IMG/VR virus record: IMGVR_UViG_3300044530_000662
Span: 1-64,000 of that record
Direction: 5' to 3' (one strand)
Source of the DNA: a virus
DNA: 64,000 nucleotides
The translations under genes were made by a program, and so were the position numbers. How positions within the stretch are numbered: position 1 is the stretch's first letter; the number at the start of each line of letters is the position of its first letter. The notes under the pieces were generated by a model that saw only the letters and a list, made by a program, of their open reading frames with translations, did no database searches and was not told the origin of the DNA. Positions 56,801-64,000 of this stretch are shown here, one piece after another.

Positions 56801-59417
56801 ATGCCCAATCAGGTAATGTATAACTGTATCTACTTCCTGATGCAGCTACCCCTCCTACTGCAACAGCACCTGCCATATAACCTTCAAGTGTTGTATCAAT
56901 TACACTTAAAACTGGAGTACTGCCTGTATAGGCCATAGAAAAAGAATCAAGTAAAGCACCGCCCGATGTAAAATATCTTGTTAATGCATTATTGTAACCT
57001 AGAGCTGGTATAAGACTTGAAGGTAAAACGTAGGGACTTACAGTATATGCAGCATTTGCAATACTTGCACCAACAATTTGAGCAGCAAAACTGACATCTC
57101 CTCCTAAGCCGGGAGTTGTATACTCAGCAGAAGTAATATCTATTTTACCTCTCATAGATATAATAGCTTCAATAAGACCTCCTATTGAAATTACAGCAAC
57201 AACAAGATCACTTAGTAATTTATTCTGTGGATGTTTGTTTGGTTCAATATATCTTTGATTAGATTGTCCTCTCAAATAACCATAGAGTTTTAATTCTGTA
57301 GATGATAAGAAAGGAGTATTAAACATAGTATCCGGAGAATGGAAACTTACCATATCCATCGGAACTGCTTGATCTAATACATTGTTATTATTACTAGGAC
57401 TTGGTATTCTAATATAAGGATCCATAAAAGGTCTATCATGATTATTTCCAGACCCTGTATTAAAAAATGAGTTAATTGTATTAAATGGATAGTTAGCATA
57501 TAAGCCTGTAGTAGGGTTTGCTTGATTAACCACTTGACCTTGTATATTATATGTTCTAAAGTTATTCAACATACCTTTAGCAATAATAGACTTGTTCCCT
57601 TCTCGGGAACCTCTTAGTATTTCATAACCTACTATACCAGGAATATCATTACCTTCATTATCTTTTGGATAAGAAATGTTTTCAAAGTATACTCCCATTA
57701 ATCTAATCTTTAAAGGATTAGGTGTATAAGGAGGATTTGGTTTAAAATGATTAGTTACAGCATTAGGTGTAGTATCCGTCATGTTGTCTGGAAACTTATG
57801 ATGTCTTATGGCTTGTCCACATAAATCATATTTAGTACTTTTTTTACCAAATACTCCTGTCCAACATTGATCACTAGCATTCCATATGTCAGGTCTATCA
57901 TCAGGATATTTTTCACTAGATTCCCAATAAGCCATACGACCAACAGCAATAACAGTACCTCCATCATCAGTTACTGAACCTACTACAGGATTACCAATAG
58001 GATCAACACTTGCTGTATTATATACTTCAAATATTTTATCATCTGGAGTTAAAGAATTTACACCATTATCATCATCATTCTCATATGTTGGACTAGCTGA
58101 TGTTGGATATCTTTCAGCAGCTCTTCCTGGAATATGATAGGATGAAGATTTATCTCCTGTATCATATACCCATCTAATAAAATAACAGTATACTTCATCT
58201 CTTAAATAGCTTCCTTTATTACCACCTTTTACATAATAGTCTGCTGGATATTCTACGGAAGCCCACTTAGCTTGAATAAGATTAGCAAAAGGTTGATAAT
58301 TAAAATCAAATTTAGAAGTAGGACCTACTCTTAGCAAGTAACTGTTTACTTCAGCTATTTGATCACACTTTTCAAACACTGGAGTTTGTAATGGTAGAAA
58401 TTGTAATGGTACAGATAATAAATCTGTTATAATTTGATCTATTGCAATTCTACTAGTCTTAGTAGAATAGGTACCAATTTGTTTTGCTACTGTTCCTTGG
58501 TTAATATTCTGAACAATGACTAATTGAAATTCATCAAAGTTTTCAAAGTCTGCTTCTACATCTATTACCAAAGATCCTTGTAAATCATTTGGATACCAGA
58601 TTGGTTGTGAATTACTTGGAGAAAAATAATCTGTAACTCTTTGACCTTTAATACTATATGCAATAGTAGCAAAGTAAGTTCCGTTTCTTAATGTTCCTCC
58701 TTGATCTCCTAATCTTACTTTAAGACATGGTGTTGACATAAGTCTTGCAAGTCTTATTTTATCACAATTTAAACTAGAGTCAAAAGTAATATAATCACAT
58801 GAACCTCCAGGTTTTACAAATTCATTCCATGCAACACCAGGCCATAATATTCTATTGGTACCATCAGAATAATAATTTATAGTAGGTTGACCTAACCACA
58901 CATAAGGAGCTTTTGGCCATGTCTGTGGATCTCCTACATTTAAAAATCTATCTGGATTATTTGCATCAGCCCAATATACTTGCCAAGTACAATCTTCTTT
59001 TTCTCTTGCTGAACCAGATATAAGATATCTTTTATCAAATCCTAAACAAGCATCTTGAACAATAGGTCTATATGTACAGGTATCTGTTTCAAGTAAACCA
59101 ATTTCTGACATAACGCTACCACCTTTAATTCCGTGACCAGCTGTAAAGATTATCCATTTATCAGAAAATAATTGTATTGCACCTATGATGTATTTTTTTA
59201 CTACACTAATAGGCATTGTTGATCCTGCTGTAATACATAAAAAGTTTGCACTCTCATTTGATATTGTACCCAAGTCACCTTCTTCTGTATTGTTTACAAC
59301 ATTACGGGCATGAGTCCACATACCTTCTTGTATAAAGGTAGTGTCAGCATCTTTATTTAAACCTTTAGTAAAACTACGGTTGATAATTTGTGTTGTGTTT
59401 TGCATTCCTTTTGCCAT
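53892..59417 (-). CDS. Muzzle / tail stabilisation protein, 1841 residues
   Basis: The start (NRSFTKGLNKDADTTFIQEG, then MWTHARNVVNNTEEGDLGTI) matches the large crAss-like protein often annotated as stabilisation protein, which forms the tail muzzle in the crAss001 virion. The chain is almost entirely beta-rich with many Tyr, Asn, Gly and Pro, in line with propeller and jelly-roll blades. A CAAC pair (CAACNVDTKI) lies in the middle. Length is above the usual 1300-1600 I recall for relatives. It overlaps its neighbours by one base at each end and follows the ring protein gene, the expected order. Role: closes the tail and probably contacts the host surface or gates release. Confidence 0.75.
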   Translation of the reverse strand: MAKGMQNTTQIINRSFTKGLNKDADTTFIQEGMWTHARNVVNNTEEGDLGTISNESANFLCITAGSTMPISVVKKYIIGAIQLFSDKWIIFTAGHGIKGGSVMSEIGLLETDTCTYRPIVQDACLGFDKRYLISGSAREKEDCTWQVYWADANNPDRFLNVGDPQTWPKAPYVWLGQPTINYYSDGTNRILWPGVAWNEFVKPGGSCDYITFDSSLNCDKIRLARLMSTPCLKVRLGDQGGTLRNGTYFATIAYSIKGQRVTDYFSPSNSQPIWYPNDLQGSLVIDVEADFENFDEFQLVIVQNINQGTVAKQIGTYSTKTSRIAIDQIITDLLSVPLQFLPLQTPVFEKCDQIAEVNSYLLRVGPTSKFDFNYQPFANLIQAKWASVEYPADYYVKGGNKGSYLRDEVYCYFIRWVYDTGDKSSSYHIPGRAAERYPTSASPTYENDDDNGVNSLTPDDKIFEVYNTASVDPIGNPVVGSVTDDGGTVIAVGRMAYWESSEKYPDDRPDIWNASDQCWTGVFGKKSTKYDLCGQAIRHHKFPDNMTDTTPNAVTNHFKPNPPYTPNPLKIRLMGVYFENISYPKDNEGNDIPGIVGYEILRGSREGNKSIIAKGMLNNFRTYNIQGQVVNQANPTTGLYANYPFNTINSFFNTGSGNNHDRPFMDPYIRIPSPSNNNNVLDQAVPMDMVSFHSPDTMFNTPFLSSTELKLYGYLRGQSNQRYIEPNKHPQNKLLSDLVVAVISIGGLIEAIISMRGKIDITSAEYTTPGLGGDVSFAAQIVGASIANAAYTVSPYVLPSSLIPALGYNNALTRYFTSGGALLDSFSMAYTGSTPVLSVIDTTLEGYMAGAVAVGGVAASGSRYSYTLPDWAYLDPFSRALGATNQLLFYFSEGARTTLTLIKAFIPEDQFALQMIAHGFYDDMRRNNAANGLFRFKIEDSFYIRGNIQQVPSYYKYNNALTSYSINNLNRSDTVVIRTKAGPNYAGPLYNNVIGPNYITEPTGVSYVDQSLTTLGRLNQNGIIKTDTLANITGSSLDIPTFTKTDTPFQAPIASHYAGMKIRLGNQYGQLQGVKQIVITPCEQKFSLGQLEDTPGASTKCAACNVDTKIKRIRQSPVFFGGDTFVNRYTEKNSMFFFYDWLFGQPDGFEFNYLLRQMIPQPRFWMNSKDYDVSDLAPDFANGNTTPGTGDLPTSFYNLDYYKNSSRYYSYSSDFPIGGYPGLFRAKNANFYLACSSVRDFFVESDVLVDFRIAGDYEWEKHYNPYNYTELTRMFDIDPQNITRGNTYRYDYSLSISKLFTEYFSSGALQSPYYNPAVAKLCYTYLPDTIYYSLPQQDQSFKDSWFVYLANNYREFKSQISGVKSINKSGLFITFKNDMPQMFQGVDTLNTALGTKITIGDGGLFSQPGQSVSNADKPYEYGSSQNRLSVVSTPAGLFYVSQNQGKIFSYGEGLKEISQIGLKWWFSLFLKYKLTQHFPNYEWQDNPVAGIGIQAVYDNENSILYFCKKDYDVKPELADRVEYIPFVKECYVNSNGAAVQKGTGDYFTLDGAGRYLIGDPKLFDSASWTISYDPKNEFWISYHDWHPDLVIPTKTVFLTTKMETIWKHNFNCQQYCNYYGVNYPFEIEFPIITGQTPTVVKSFEYILECYTRASNCVDQFHVLDFNFDNAVIYNSEQVSGYLNLNIFPKNNIVLSLNYPKFNPSIPMIFTNPVTGLPSVTGVPGFDILFSKEENKYRFNQFWDVTNNRGEFPVGAGYPPQGPLVPNTTVLLGNYVQQLIWNSKPDGYTRELNLVNIDYNKAQLQRKKFRHYTHFLSLRKEISGNVNMILKTVDSKNQYSPR

Positions 59418-60448
59418 TATCTCAAAGTTGTATTGCGTCCAAAATAACCATTATACCCTTGGTATGATTTAAACATATCATAATACTTAGAGTATTGTGC
59501 TCTTCTGTTTGTCCACCATAGTTTCTCCATCTCTTTAAAGTTTGGAGTATTAACTAGGCTAAGTGCTTGACTTCTAGCTGCTTTTAATCTTTGTTCAAGT
59601 AATGTCATTCTTTGAGCAACATCTTCACCATTTAGAAATAGGTTTTCCATGATTCTCATTTTTAATGCATACTCATAATATTCATTTAATAAATCATGAT
59701 CAGGAACTAAAAGCTGTCCTTGCTCATTCTCCATTAAACCTTGATAGTTAAGATATACTTTACCATCTTGAAATGTAGTAAACAAATATCCATTCTTAAT
59801 CCAACCTTCATTAGGTCCATTGTAATATAAGTTAGGACATTCACATTCTATTTCTTGACTAGCTTTTAATCTTAAAGGAATTAATCCAGTATATGTATAA
59901 TAGTTTGAATTAGTTATTACTTGGATTAGTTCATACTTGTCTCCTTTACAGTTCATAAAAACTCTTGGTGGAATACATGTATCACCATATGGATTATTTG
60001 GATCATATGATGTTGGTATTGGATCTACTATAGGGTGATTAAGATCACAACCTGCTGTATGATTACACGGATTAGCATTACATGTTCTACAGTTAACACT
60101 TATGGGAGCACAAGTATCAACAGTACTTGGAACTTCTACATAGGGTATCTCTTGTATATTAGTACCGCCCTGTGGGTATCCTGTATGTTGTGTATATTGA
60201 CCACACACCATTGCATAGTTAACTGTATAAAAATTATCAGGTAATTTTACTTTACCATGACATACATCAAGTACAGCTTCTTTTGTTTGATTAATTCTAA
60301 GACCTAAATCATAATTAAGTTTTTTTACAAGCTTAATTAATTGTTGAGGCTCAATCATATTTTCAAGAGCAAATGAATTTAGATCAACTGTTACATCTTC
60401 AAGTAACTGATCAAATGTACGGTATTTAAGTGTGTAGTTAAAATCCAT
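59417..60448 (-). CDS. Ring/tail connector protein, 343 residues
   Basis: The opening MDFNYTLKYRTFDQLLEDV and the following LIKLVKKLNYDLGLRINQTKE match the crAss-like ring protein next to the muzzle. A cysteine cluster (CAPISVNCRTCNANPC, near residues 113-136, plus nearby Cys) suggests a bound metal or disulphides. The C-terminal third is helical (ENLFLNGEDVAQRMTLLEQR). It overlaps both neighbours by one base. By position it forms part of the portal-to-muzzle channel. The ring number cannot be set from sequence alone. Confidence 0.68.
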   Translation of the reverse strand: MDFNYTLKYRTFDQLLEDVTVDLNSFALENMIEPQQLIKLVKKLNYDLGLRINQTKEAVLDVCHGKVKLPDNFYTVNYAMVCGQYTQHTGYPQGGTNIQEIPYVEVPSTVDTCAPISVNCRTCNANPCNHTAGCDLNHPIVDPIPTSYDPNNPYGDTCIPPRVFMNCKGDKYELIQVITNSNYYTYTGLIPLRLKASQEIECECPNLYYNGPNEGWIKNGYLFTTFQDGKVYLNYQGLMENEQGQLLVPDHDLLNEYYEYALKMRIMENLFLNGEDVAQRMTLLEQRLKAARSQALSLVNTPNFKEMEKLWWTNRRAQYSKYYDMFKSYQGYNGYFGRNTTLR

Positions 60449-61110
60449 TATCTAAGAGCATTTTGGCTGTCATCAGGACCATCACTTGGAACTGACATTG
60501 ACATTGTTAATTCTTTTACTACATATTGTTCTACTTCTGCAAACAAGTATTCAGGAATATTTAATATTTCATCTTGTTGAATCAAGCATGGTTCTGTATC
60601 ACATTTTACTGTATTGTTTTCAAAGATTGCTTCCATTCTTATTGCATCCCAATCAATATTAGGACAGTATACATATCCGTTAAGATACCAGAAGTAAGGT
60701 CTTGTGTTATACTTAAATGTTGTTGTTCTAGTCATGGATACCCAAGTGCCTGGATCAGTTCTAAACATTTCAATACTACCATCAATAGATGAAGTAGTTC
60801 TTATTATAGGACCAAACATACCATTAAGTATACTAGGTAATTTATCTTTAGATCTTTTGAAGTAACATTCTGAATAAACACCAACACATCCAGCTTCAAC
60901 TTTATCAACATCAATTAATTCTATGTAGGGAAGTACTTGAAATATCTGACTCATCTTCATTAACCTAAATTGATTATCCTCTCTCTTAATAAGAGTCTGA
61001 GAATATTTCATTAAAGAAAAGTAAATAGTCCTGTCAGTTAAAAAGGGATCCTCTTTAACAGCTTTTAAAGTATTTCTTACTCTTGATATTGCTTCACCTA
61101 TTGTTGTCAT
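60448..61110 (-). CDS. Ring / head-completion protein (P22 gp4-like place), 220 residues
   Basis: The helical N-terminus (SRVRNTLKAVKEDPFLTDR, then IYFSLMKYSQTLIKRE) and beta-rich middle fit the crAss-like adaptor family compared in the literature with podovirus head-completion and tail proteins. Its stop-side overlap with the 343-residue ring gene and 4-base start overlap with the 193-residue gene place it in a compact connector cluster. No catalytic motif is seen. Confidence 0.6.
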   Translation of the reverse strand: MTTIGEAISRVRNTLKAVKEDPFLTDRTIYFSLMKYSQTLIKREDNQFRLMKMSQIFQVLPYIELIDVDKVEAGCVGVYSECYFKRSKDKLPSILNGMFGPIIRTTSSIDGSIEMFRTDPGTWVSMTRTTTFKYNTRPYFWYLNGYVYCPNIDWDAIRMEAIFENNTVKCDTEPCLIQQDEILNIPEYLFAEVEQYVVKELTMSMSVPSDGPDDSQNALR

Positions 61111-61688
61111 AAGTTAAATTCATTATATGTTGTCAAGGCTTCTGCCTGTTTTTTAAGGGCATAATGCTTCTTAAAGAAGTTTTGATATGTTATTCTTATT
61201 TTAGCATTAGGTTCAACTACCACATACATATTCCAATTTTCAGGATATGTTTTTGCTACAGCTCTTTTAAATTCTCTGCATGCTACAAATTTCCAATACT
61301 CCTTATTTTTCATTTTTATTTTAGGAGCATAATTTGTATAAAATATTTTAGCTAGTTTTCCATCAGTAGCCCAGTTATTATTTGATACAGCCATTCCGTA
61401 TGTATGAGATTTGGCAAAGTCTATATTCTTTTTCTTGCTTTGCTGACAAGTCCCTATAAATAACCAACCAATTGATTCTGGTAATTGCACACCATCTCTT
61501 GTATTAATAACTGTTTGATATACAGTTTGATTAAATAGTTTAGCTATTTGTTTCAATGTTGCATTATCAAAGTGTTTATACTTTGGATACCTATTTCTAA
61601 AATTTTCAAAGAACTCATTATTTAGAACATTATATACATCTGGTCTAAATCTTGGAGCTTTAACATCTGGTTTTTTAATTTCCTTCAT
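61107..61688 (-). CDS. Conserved crAss-like virion-module protein, 193 residues
   Basis: The sequence contains the family phrases FNQTVYQTVINTRDGVQLPE, IGWLFIGTCQ and FAKSHTYGMAVSNNNW, then a basic second half (FKRAVAKTYPENWNMY). I recognise these as common to Crassvirales genes beside the ring proteins, but have no certain name; it could be a further ring or an accessory DNA-binding protein. It is the first gene of the long late unit, preceded by a gap with promoter-like sequence, and its end overlaps the next gene. Confidence 0.62.
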   Translation of the reverse strand: MKEIKKPDVKAPRFRPDVYNVLNNEFFENFRNRYPKYKHFDNATLKQIAKLFNQTVYQTVINTRDGVQLPESIGWLFIGTCQQSKKKNIDFAKSHTYGMAVSNNNWATDGKLAKIFYTNYAPKIKMKNKEYWKFVACREFKRAVAKTYPENWNMYVVVEPNAKIRITYQNFFKKHYALKKQAEALTTYNEFNL

Positions 61689-61699
61689 GCTACTATATT

Positions 61700-61728
61700 A
61701 ATATACTAAAAATAAATGACTTTAACAA
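61700..61728 (-). promoter_or_regulatory. Possible promoter for the late minus-strand unit
   Basis: On the minus strand TTGTTA (61728-61723) and TATATT (61705-61700) are spaced by 17 bases, upstream of the ATG at 61688. This looks like a sigma70-type promoter, but Bacteroidota normally use a different -7 motif and the region is AT-rich, so chance is likely. It would give a very short leader. Confidence 0.3.
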
Positions 61729-61736
61729 ATGTACAT

Positions 61737-61768
61737 AAAAAACAAAACCCCCACAAGTGTGAGGGCTT
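61737..61768 (-). terminator. Minus-strand terminator
   Basis: Read on the minus strand, AAGCCCTCAC and GTGGGGGTT(T) pair over about 10 positions with two or three G-T wobbles around loop ACTT, followed by TTTTGTTTTTT. It ends transcription coming from the fibre genes or from the palindromic element before the late unit begins. Confidence 0.72.
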
Positions 61769-61817
61769 TGCCGTTGTTGTTACAGAAACCAACAAACCGT
61801 AACTTCTTTTAATACAG

Positions 61818-61926
61818 AATAATGTTATGGGCACGCCTATAATCAGGTATACACCTAGGTGCGTACTTATAATCAGGCAATCTCCTTGGAGATCAATTAT
61901 CATCAAGCACTACCCATAACATTATT
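61818..61926. repeat. 30-base-periodic palindromic element closed by a 14-bp inverted repeat
   Basis: Perfect arms AATAATGTTATGGG (61818-61831) and CCCATAACATTATT (61913-61926) enclose three 12-base units at exact 30-base spacing: CCTATAATCAGG (61836), CTTATAATCAGG (61866) and ATTATCATCAAG (61896). Between them are two 18-base units, each a hairpin with a different sequence: TATACACCTAGGTGCGTA and CAATCTCCTTGGAGATCA. The element lies between a fibre stop and a minus-strand terminator in a non-coding gap. It may be a structured RNA made from the minus strand or a protein-binding or replication DNA site. I do not know a matching family. Confidence 0.75.
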
Positions 61927-61937
61927 GTGCATATTAG

Positions 61938-62888
61938 TTAATGATTAAAATGTTTAATATTAGTAGGATCATGATTTATTGCATATGAAACATAAGAAGG
62001 ACCACCAATAGTCAATCTAAACTTCACTATTTTACATTGAATACTTGCTGTTAATGGACCAAATATAATTGGATATTTTGAATTTGGATCTGGATTTTCA
62101 ATACCAATTGCAAATCTAAAATACACTGATCTGTTTGGACTATCTCTTTTTCTTCCTCTTACATAATATTTTGCTAACTGATCCCATAAAACTGTATTAT
62201 TAAATGGTGCTGGTAATGAGTCAGAAATGAGTGAACAAATATAAAATTCTCCTGGATTAAAATCAGTTAGTAATTGTCTTTCATAAGGTTCAGTTATTGT
62301 TAAAGGAAACTCTGAATGTGTAGGACATAATGTAGTTCCACTATAAAAATTACCGTTTGGAAAATTTATACCTTGCATGTGAGTAGTATGTTTCCATCCA
62401 CCATGGTAATACTTTTTTTGTGAATCATCATTAATATCACGCACTTTTCTATTCTTTCCATTTTTCTTTACAAAAAGATAAATCTTAGGATTATAGTCTA
62501 AGTATGCATTAGATTCAGTACCAGGTAATATTGAAGCATGCAATAACTTACCTGCTTGTGATTGTATAGTTAATTGTGGTATTTGAATACCAGAGCCTCC
62601 TGAATTATTACAAAAATAATCAACTATACTTTCTAAAGCTTCAGCTACTGTATCATTAGTATTTACAATAGGTCCTGCAGGTGCAGGATTAGGTTCAGGT
62701 GCAGCATTAAATGTTTGAGCTACTGTACATGATAAAGGTAATCCTGTATATCTTACACATTGTGCATCAAATATTTCAGAGCATGGTTGTGGAGTAGGAC
62801 ATCCTATTGGTGTAGGACATGGAGCAGGACTAACCATAAAGCTATCCTGACATCCGCATTTCTTACATGTATTATTTGTTGTTGTCAT
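61938..62888 (-). CDS. Fibre-like virion protein with Cys-rich anchor, 316 residues
   Basis: The N-terminal 45 residues are very rich in Cys and Pro (CKKCGCQDSF, CPTPIGCPTPQPC), followed by DAQCVRYTGLPLSC and the helical NDTVAEALESIVDYFCN, an anchor-like layout common in aquatic-phage fibre proteins. The remainder is a beta-rich domain with aromatic and Gly residues (GGWKHTTHMQGINF, FNPGEFYICSL), probably a receptor-binding or capsid-decorating head. It lies 17 bases after the next fibre-like gene and just before the palindromic element. No chaperone or enzyme motif is visible. Confidence 0.65.
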   Translation of the reverse strand: MTTTNNTCKKCGCQDSFMVSPAPCPTPIGCPTPQPCSEIFDAQCVRYTGLPLSCTVAQTFNAAPEPNPAPAGPIVNTNDTVAEALESIVDYFCNNSGGSGIQIPQLTIQSQAGKLLHASILPGTESNAYLDYNPKIYLFVKKNGKNRKVRDINDDSQKKYYHGGWKHTTHMQGINFPNGNFYSGTTLCPTHSEFPLTITEPYERQLLTDFNPGEFYICSLISDSLPAPFNNTVLWDQLAKYYVRGRKRDSPNRSVYFRFAIGIENPDPNSKYPIIFGPLTASIQCKIVKFRLTIGGPSYVSYAINHDPTNIKHFNH

Positions 62889-62905
62889 AGTTTAATTTTT
62901 TAAAA

Positions 62906-64000
62906 TTATGGACAAACTGTAGTAGTTAAACCATCTTTTAATTTTACAATAGAAAAAGAAATACCATCGGCACCAGCATAACCTGTACCATCATAATTTC
63001 TATTTGTTGTATTTAATACCTTTACTCTAAAAGTTGCACCTGCATTAGCTACTAAAACTTGTGAAACAGATATTTCTACATTTCTATCTATACTTGGTAT
63101 TAAAGCTTGACCTTGAGCAACATAAACATCTGTATTATTATTAGGATGTATACCTAATAAAAAAGAACCTATATCTGTTGAAACAGTTCCTGACCAAAAT
63201 ACTGTACTACCATTATCAGGTTTTAAATGGACTCTAGCATTAATTAAGTAAGTACCTGGATCGTTTATTGTAAATAAACCATTATCATTATCAAAGGTAC
63301 CAAATGATATAGTTGGTATACAACTATTAGTTACATAGTTACCACTTCCAAGAGCAGCTGTAACAAAGTTTTTATTTACCCCAATACTTGTATATTTAGA
63401 AATAACTTGTCCTTTTGTTACACCATCAACACTTGAAGGTACTACTTTAGGAATAACACCTGAATCTGGAGCGTATGTATTTTTAATAGTAAGATTTGCT
63501 ACAAATGTTTCTAAATAATCATTAGTAACTGTATAAGTTGTTTCATTACCAACAGTAACTGGTGTAACAAGTATGCCTTCTCCTGCTGCTACAACACTTG
63601 TTGGAAGATCCGTTACATATTCTCTAATATCACATATAGCAATCCAAATGTTATTTATTGCATTTGATACTGATGGAGATGATCCAAGAGTAGCTGCATT
63701 AATCCAGCTTCCAGAATAGTATGCACTAAAACTATTTAGAGCAGGTAAAGCTGCTAATGCTTGATCACTATCAGCAATACATTGAGATAATACTGCATCA
63801 TTTATTTCTGCAGGAGTTCCTGTAGAACTAAGCAATGCACAATAACCCAATGTATTATCATTCATAAGAGCTTCAACTATTGCATCTAAGGGTTGATCAC
63901 CTGTTAATATACAGTCTACACTAAATGAAGGTAATGTATATGTAGCAATGTTATCTATTTGAAACTGAAGATCATTTAAAGTATTATTGATTACACCTAT
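62906..64000 (-). CDS. Fibre-like protein with C1q/TNF-type C-terminal domain, cut by right edge
   Basis: An internal ATG exists at 63865, but the frame is open to the window end and the upstream codons give protein-like sequence (DCILTGDQPLDAIVEALM), so the real start lies outside. That upstream part has the same C..tG..L..IVE.L anchor pattern as the neighbouring 316-residue protein. The C-terminal 130 residues (FTINDPGTYLINARVHL, EISVSQVLVANAGATFRVKV and DGISFSIVKL) look like a C1q/TNF-type jelly roll, which forms trimers and often binds receptors. Likely a head or tail fibre. Confidence 0.72.
   Translation of the reverse strand: MGVINNTLNDLQFQIDNIATYTLPSFSVDCILTGDQPLDAIVEALMNDNTLGYCALLSSTGTPAEINDAVLSQCIADSDQALAALPALNSFSAYYSGSWINAATLGSSPSVSNAINNIWIAICDIREYVTDLPTSVVAAGEGILVTPVTVGNETTYTVTNDYLETFVANLTIKNTYAPDSGVIPKVVPSSVDGVTKGQVISKYTSIGVNKNFVTAALGSGNYVTNSCIPTISFGTFDNDNGLFTINDPGTYLINARVHLKPDNGSTVFWSGTVSTDIGSFLLGIHPNNNTDVYVAQGQALIPSIDRNVEISVSQVLVANAGATFRVKVLNTTNRNYDGTGYAGADGISFSIVKLKDGLTTTVCP

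Noticed and set aside
61706-61906. 66-residue minus-strand ORF in the non-coding gap
   Set aside because: It runs through the palindromic element and the terminator, with no visible ribosome-binding site; composition is unlike its neighbours. Kept only as an alternative reading of the 30-base period.
61836-61907. Mini CRISPR array (short repeats with 18-base spacers)
   Set aside because: The repeat is only 12 bases and the spacers are themselves palindromes, unlike CRISPR spacers; no cas genes nearby.
61818-61926. tRNA or cloverleaf RNA gene
   Set aside because: The arm lengths and conserved tRNA bases (TTCGA loop, CCA region, anticodon arm) are absent.
18741-64000. Stop-codon reassignment (TAG to Gln or TGA to Trp) in late genes
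   Set aside because: All late genes stay open over thousands of codons with the standard code and end at sensible overlaps.

Overview
The window is a 64 kb stretch of an AT-rich, tightly packed genome that I read as a tailed phage of the order Crassvirales (crAss-like phage), so its host is probably a member of the Bacteroidota. The main reasons are: a plus-strand replication block (DnaB-type helicase, Sak4-like RecA ATPase, DnaG-like primase, family B DNA polymerase, PD-(D/E)XK exonuclease, MazG-like pyrophosphatase); a facing minus-strand block of giant virion proteins that includes a crAss-type two-barrel RNA polymerase (DFDGD motif) in a 4301-residue polypeptide; and the ring, muzzle and cargo gene order known from crAss-like phages. 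No integrase, tRNA, CRISPR or insertion sequence was seen. Portal, major capsid protein and terminase are not in the window and presumably lie outside it. All genes read through in the standard code, so there is no sign of the stop-codon reassignment found in some relatives.

Layout. From 1 to 18.7 kb everything is on the plus strand. Bases 1-3.7 kb carry a 5'-truncated gene, a small membrane protein, helicase, Sak4-like ATPase and an SSB-like protein. Bases 3.8-9.5 kb carry primase, a GIY-YIG nuclease, a lipoprotein and a string of small overlapping genes of mostly unknown role, ending in a metallopeptidase/VWA protein and its MoxR-type ATPase (to 10.8 kb). Bases 10.9-14.2 kb carry an unknown acidic protein, the exonuclease and two conserved unknowns. 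Bases 14.3-17.5 kb carry DNA polymerase and a DUF932-like protein, and 17.5-18.7 kb carries MazG and three small genes. Strong hairpin-plus-T-run terminators close these sub-units. Three of them sit only 15-19 bases before the next start codon.

From 64 kb back to 18.7 kb everything is on the minus strand. First come two fibre-like proteins (one cut by the right edge). Next is a 247-base non-coding gap with a striking 30-base-periodic palindromic element, a terminator and a possible promoter. Then an almost gapless run of twelve genes covers about 43 kb: three small head-tail connector or ring proteins, the 1841-residue muzzle, five large cargo or virion proteins (878, 998, 730, 1029 and 2568 residues), the 4301-residue polymerase polyprotein and a 1165-residue protein with a C-terminal membrane segment. 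These products are probably packaged and delivered together.

The most unusual content is the enzyme collection built into the giant cargo proteins. The 2568-residue protein holds a complete-looking PP2C-type phosphatase domain followed by a RecB/Cas4-like nuclease domain. The 4301-residue protein holds a zincin metallopeptidase motif, the RNA polymerase core, and then a cassette of AlkB-like dioxygenase, SLOG-like Rossmann domain and P-loop kinase-like domain flanked by two copies of a short module. My inference is that these are virion-delivered enzymes for early infection, possibly host takeover or anti-defence. Domain names come from motifs read by eye, not from searches.
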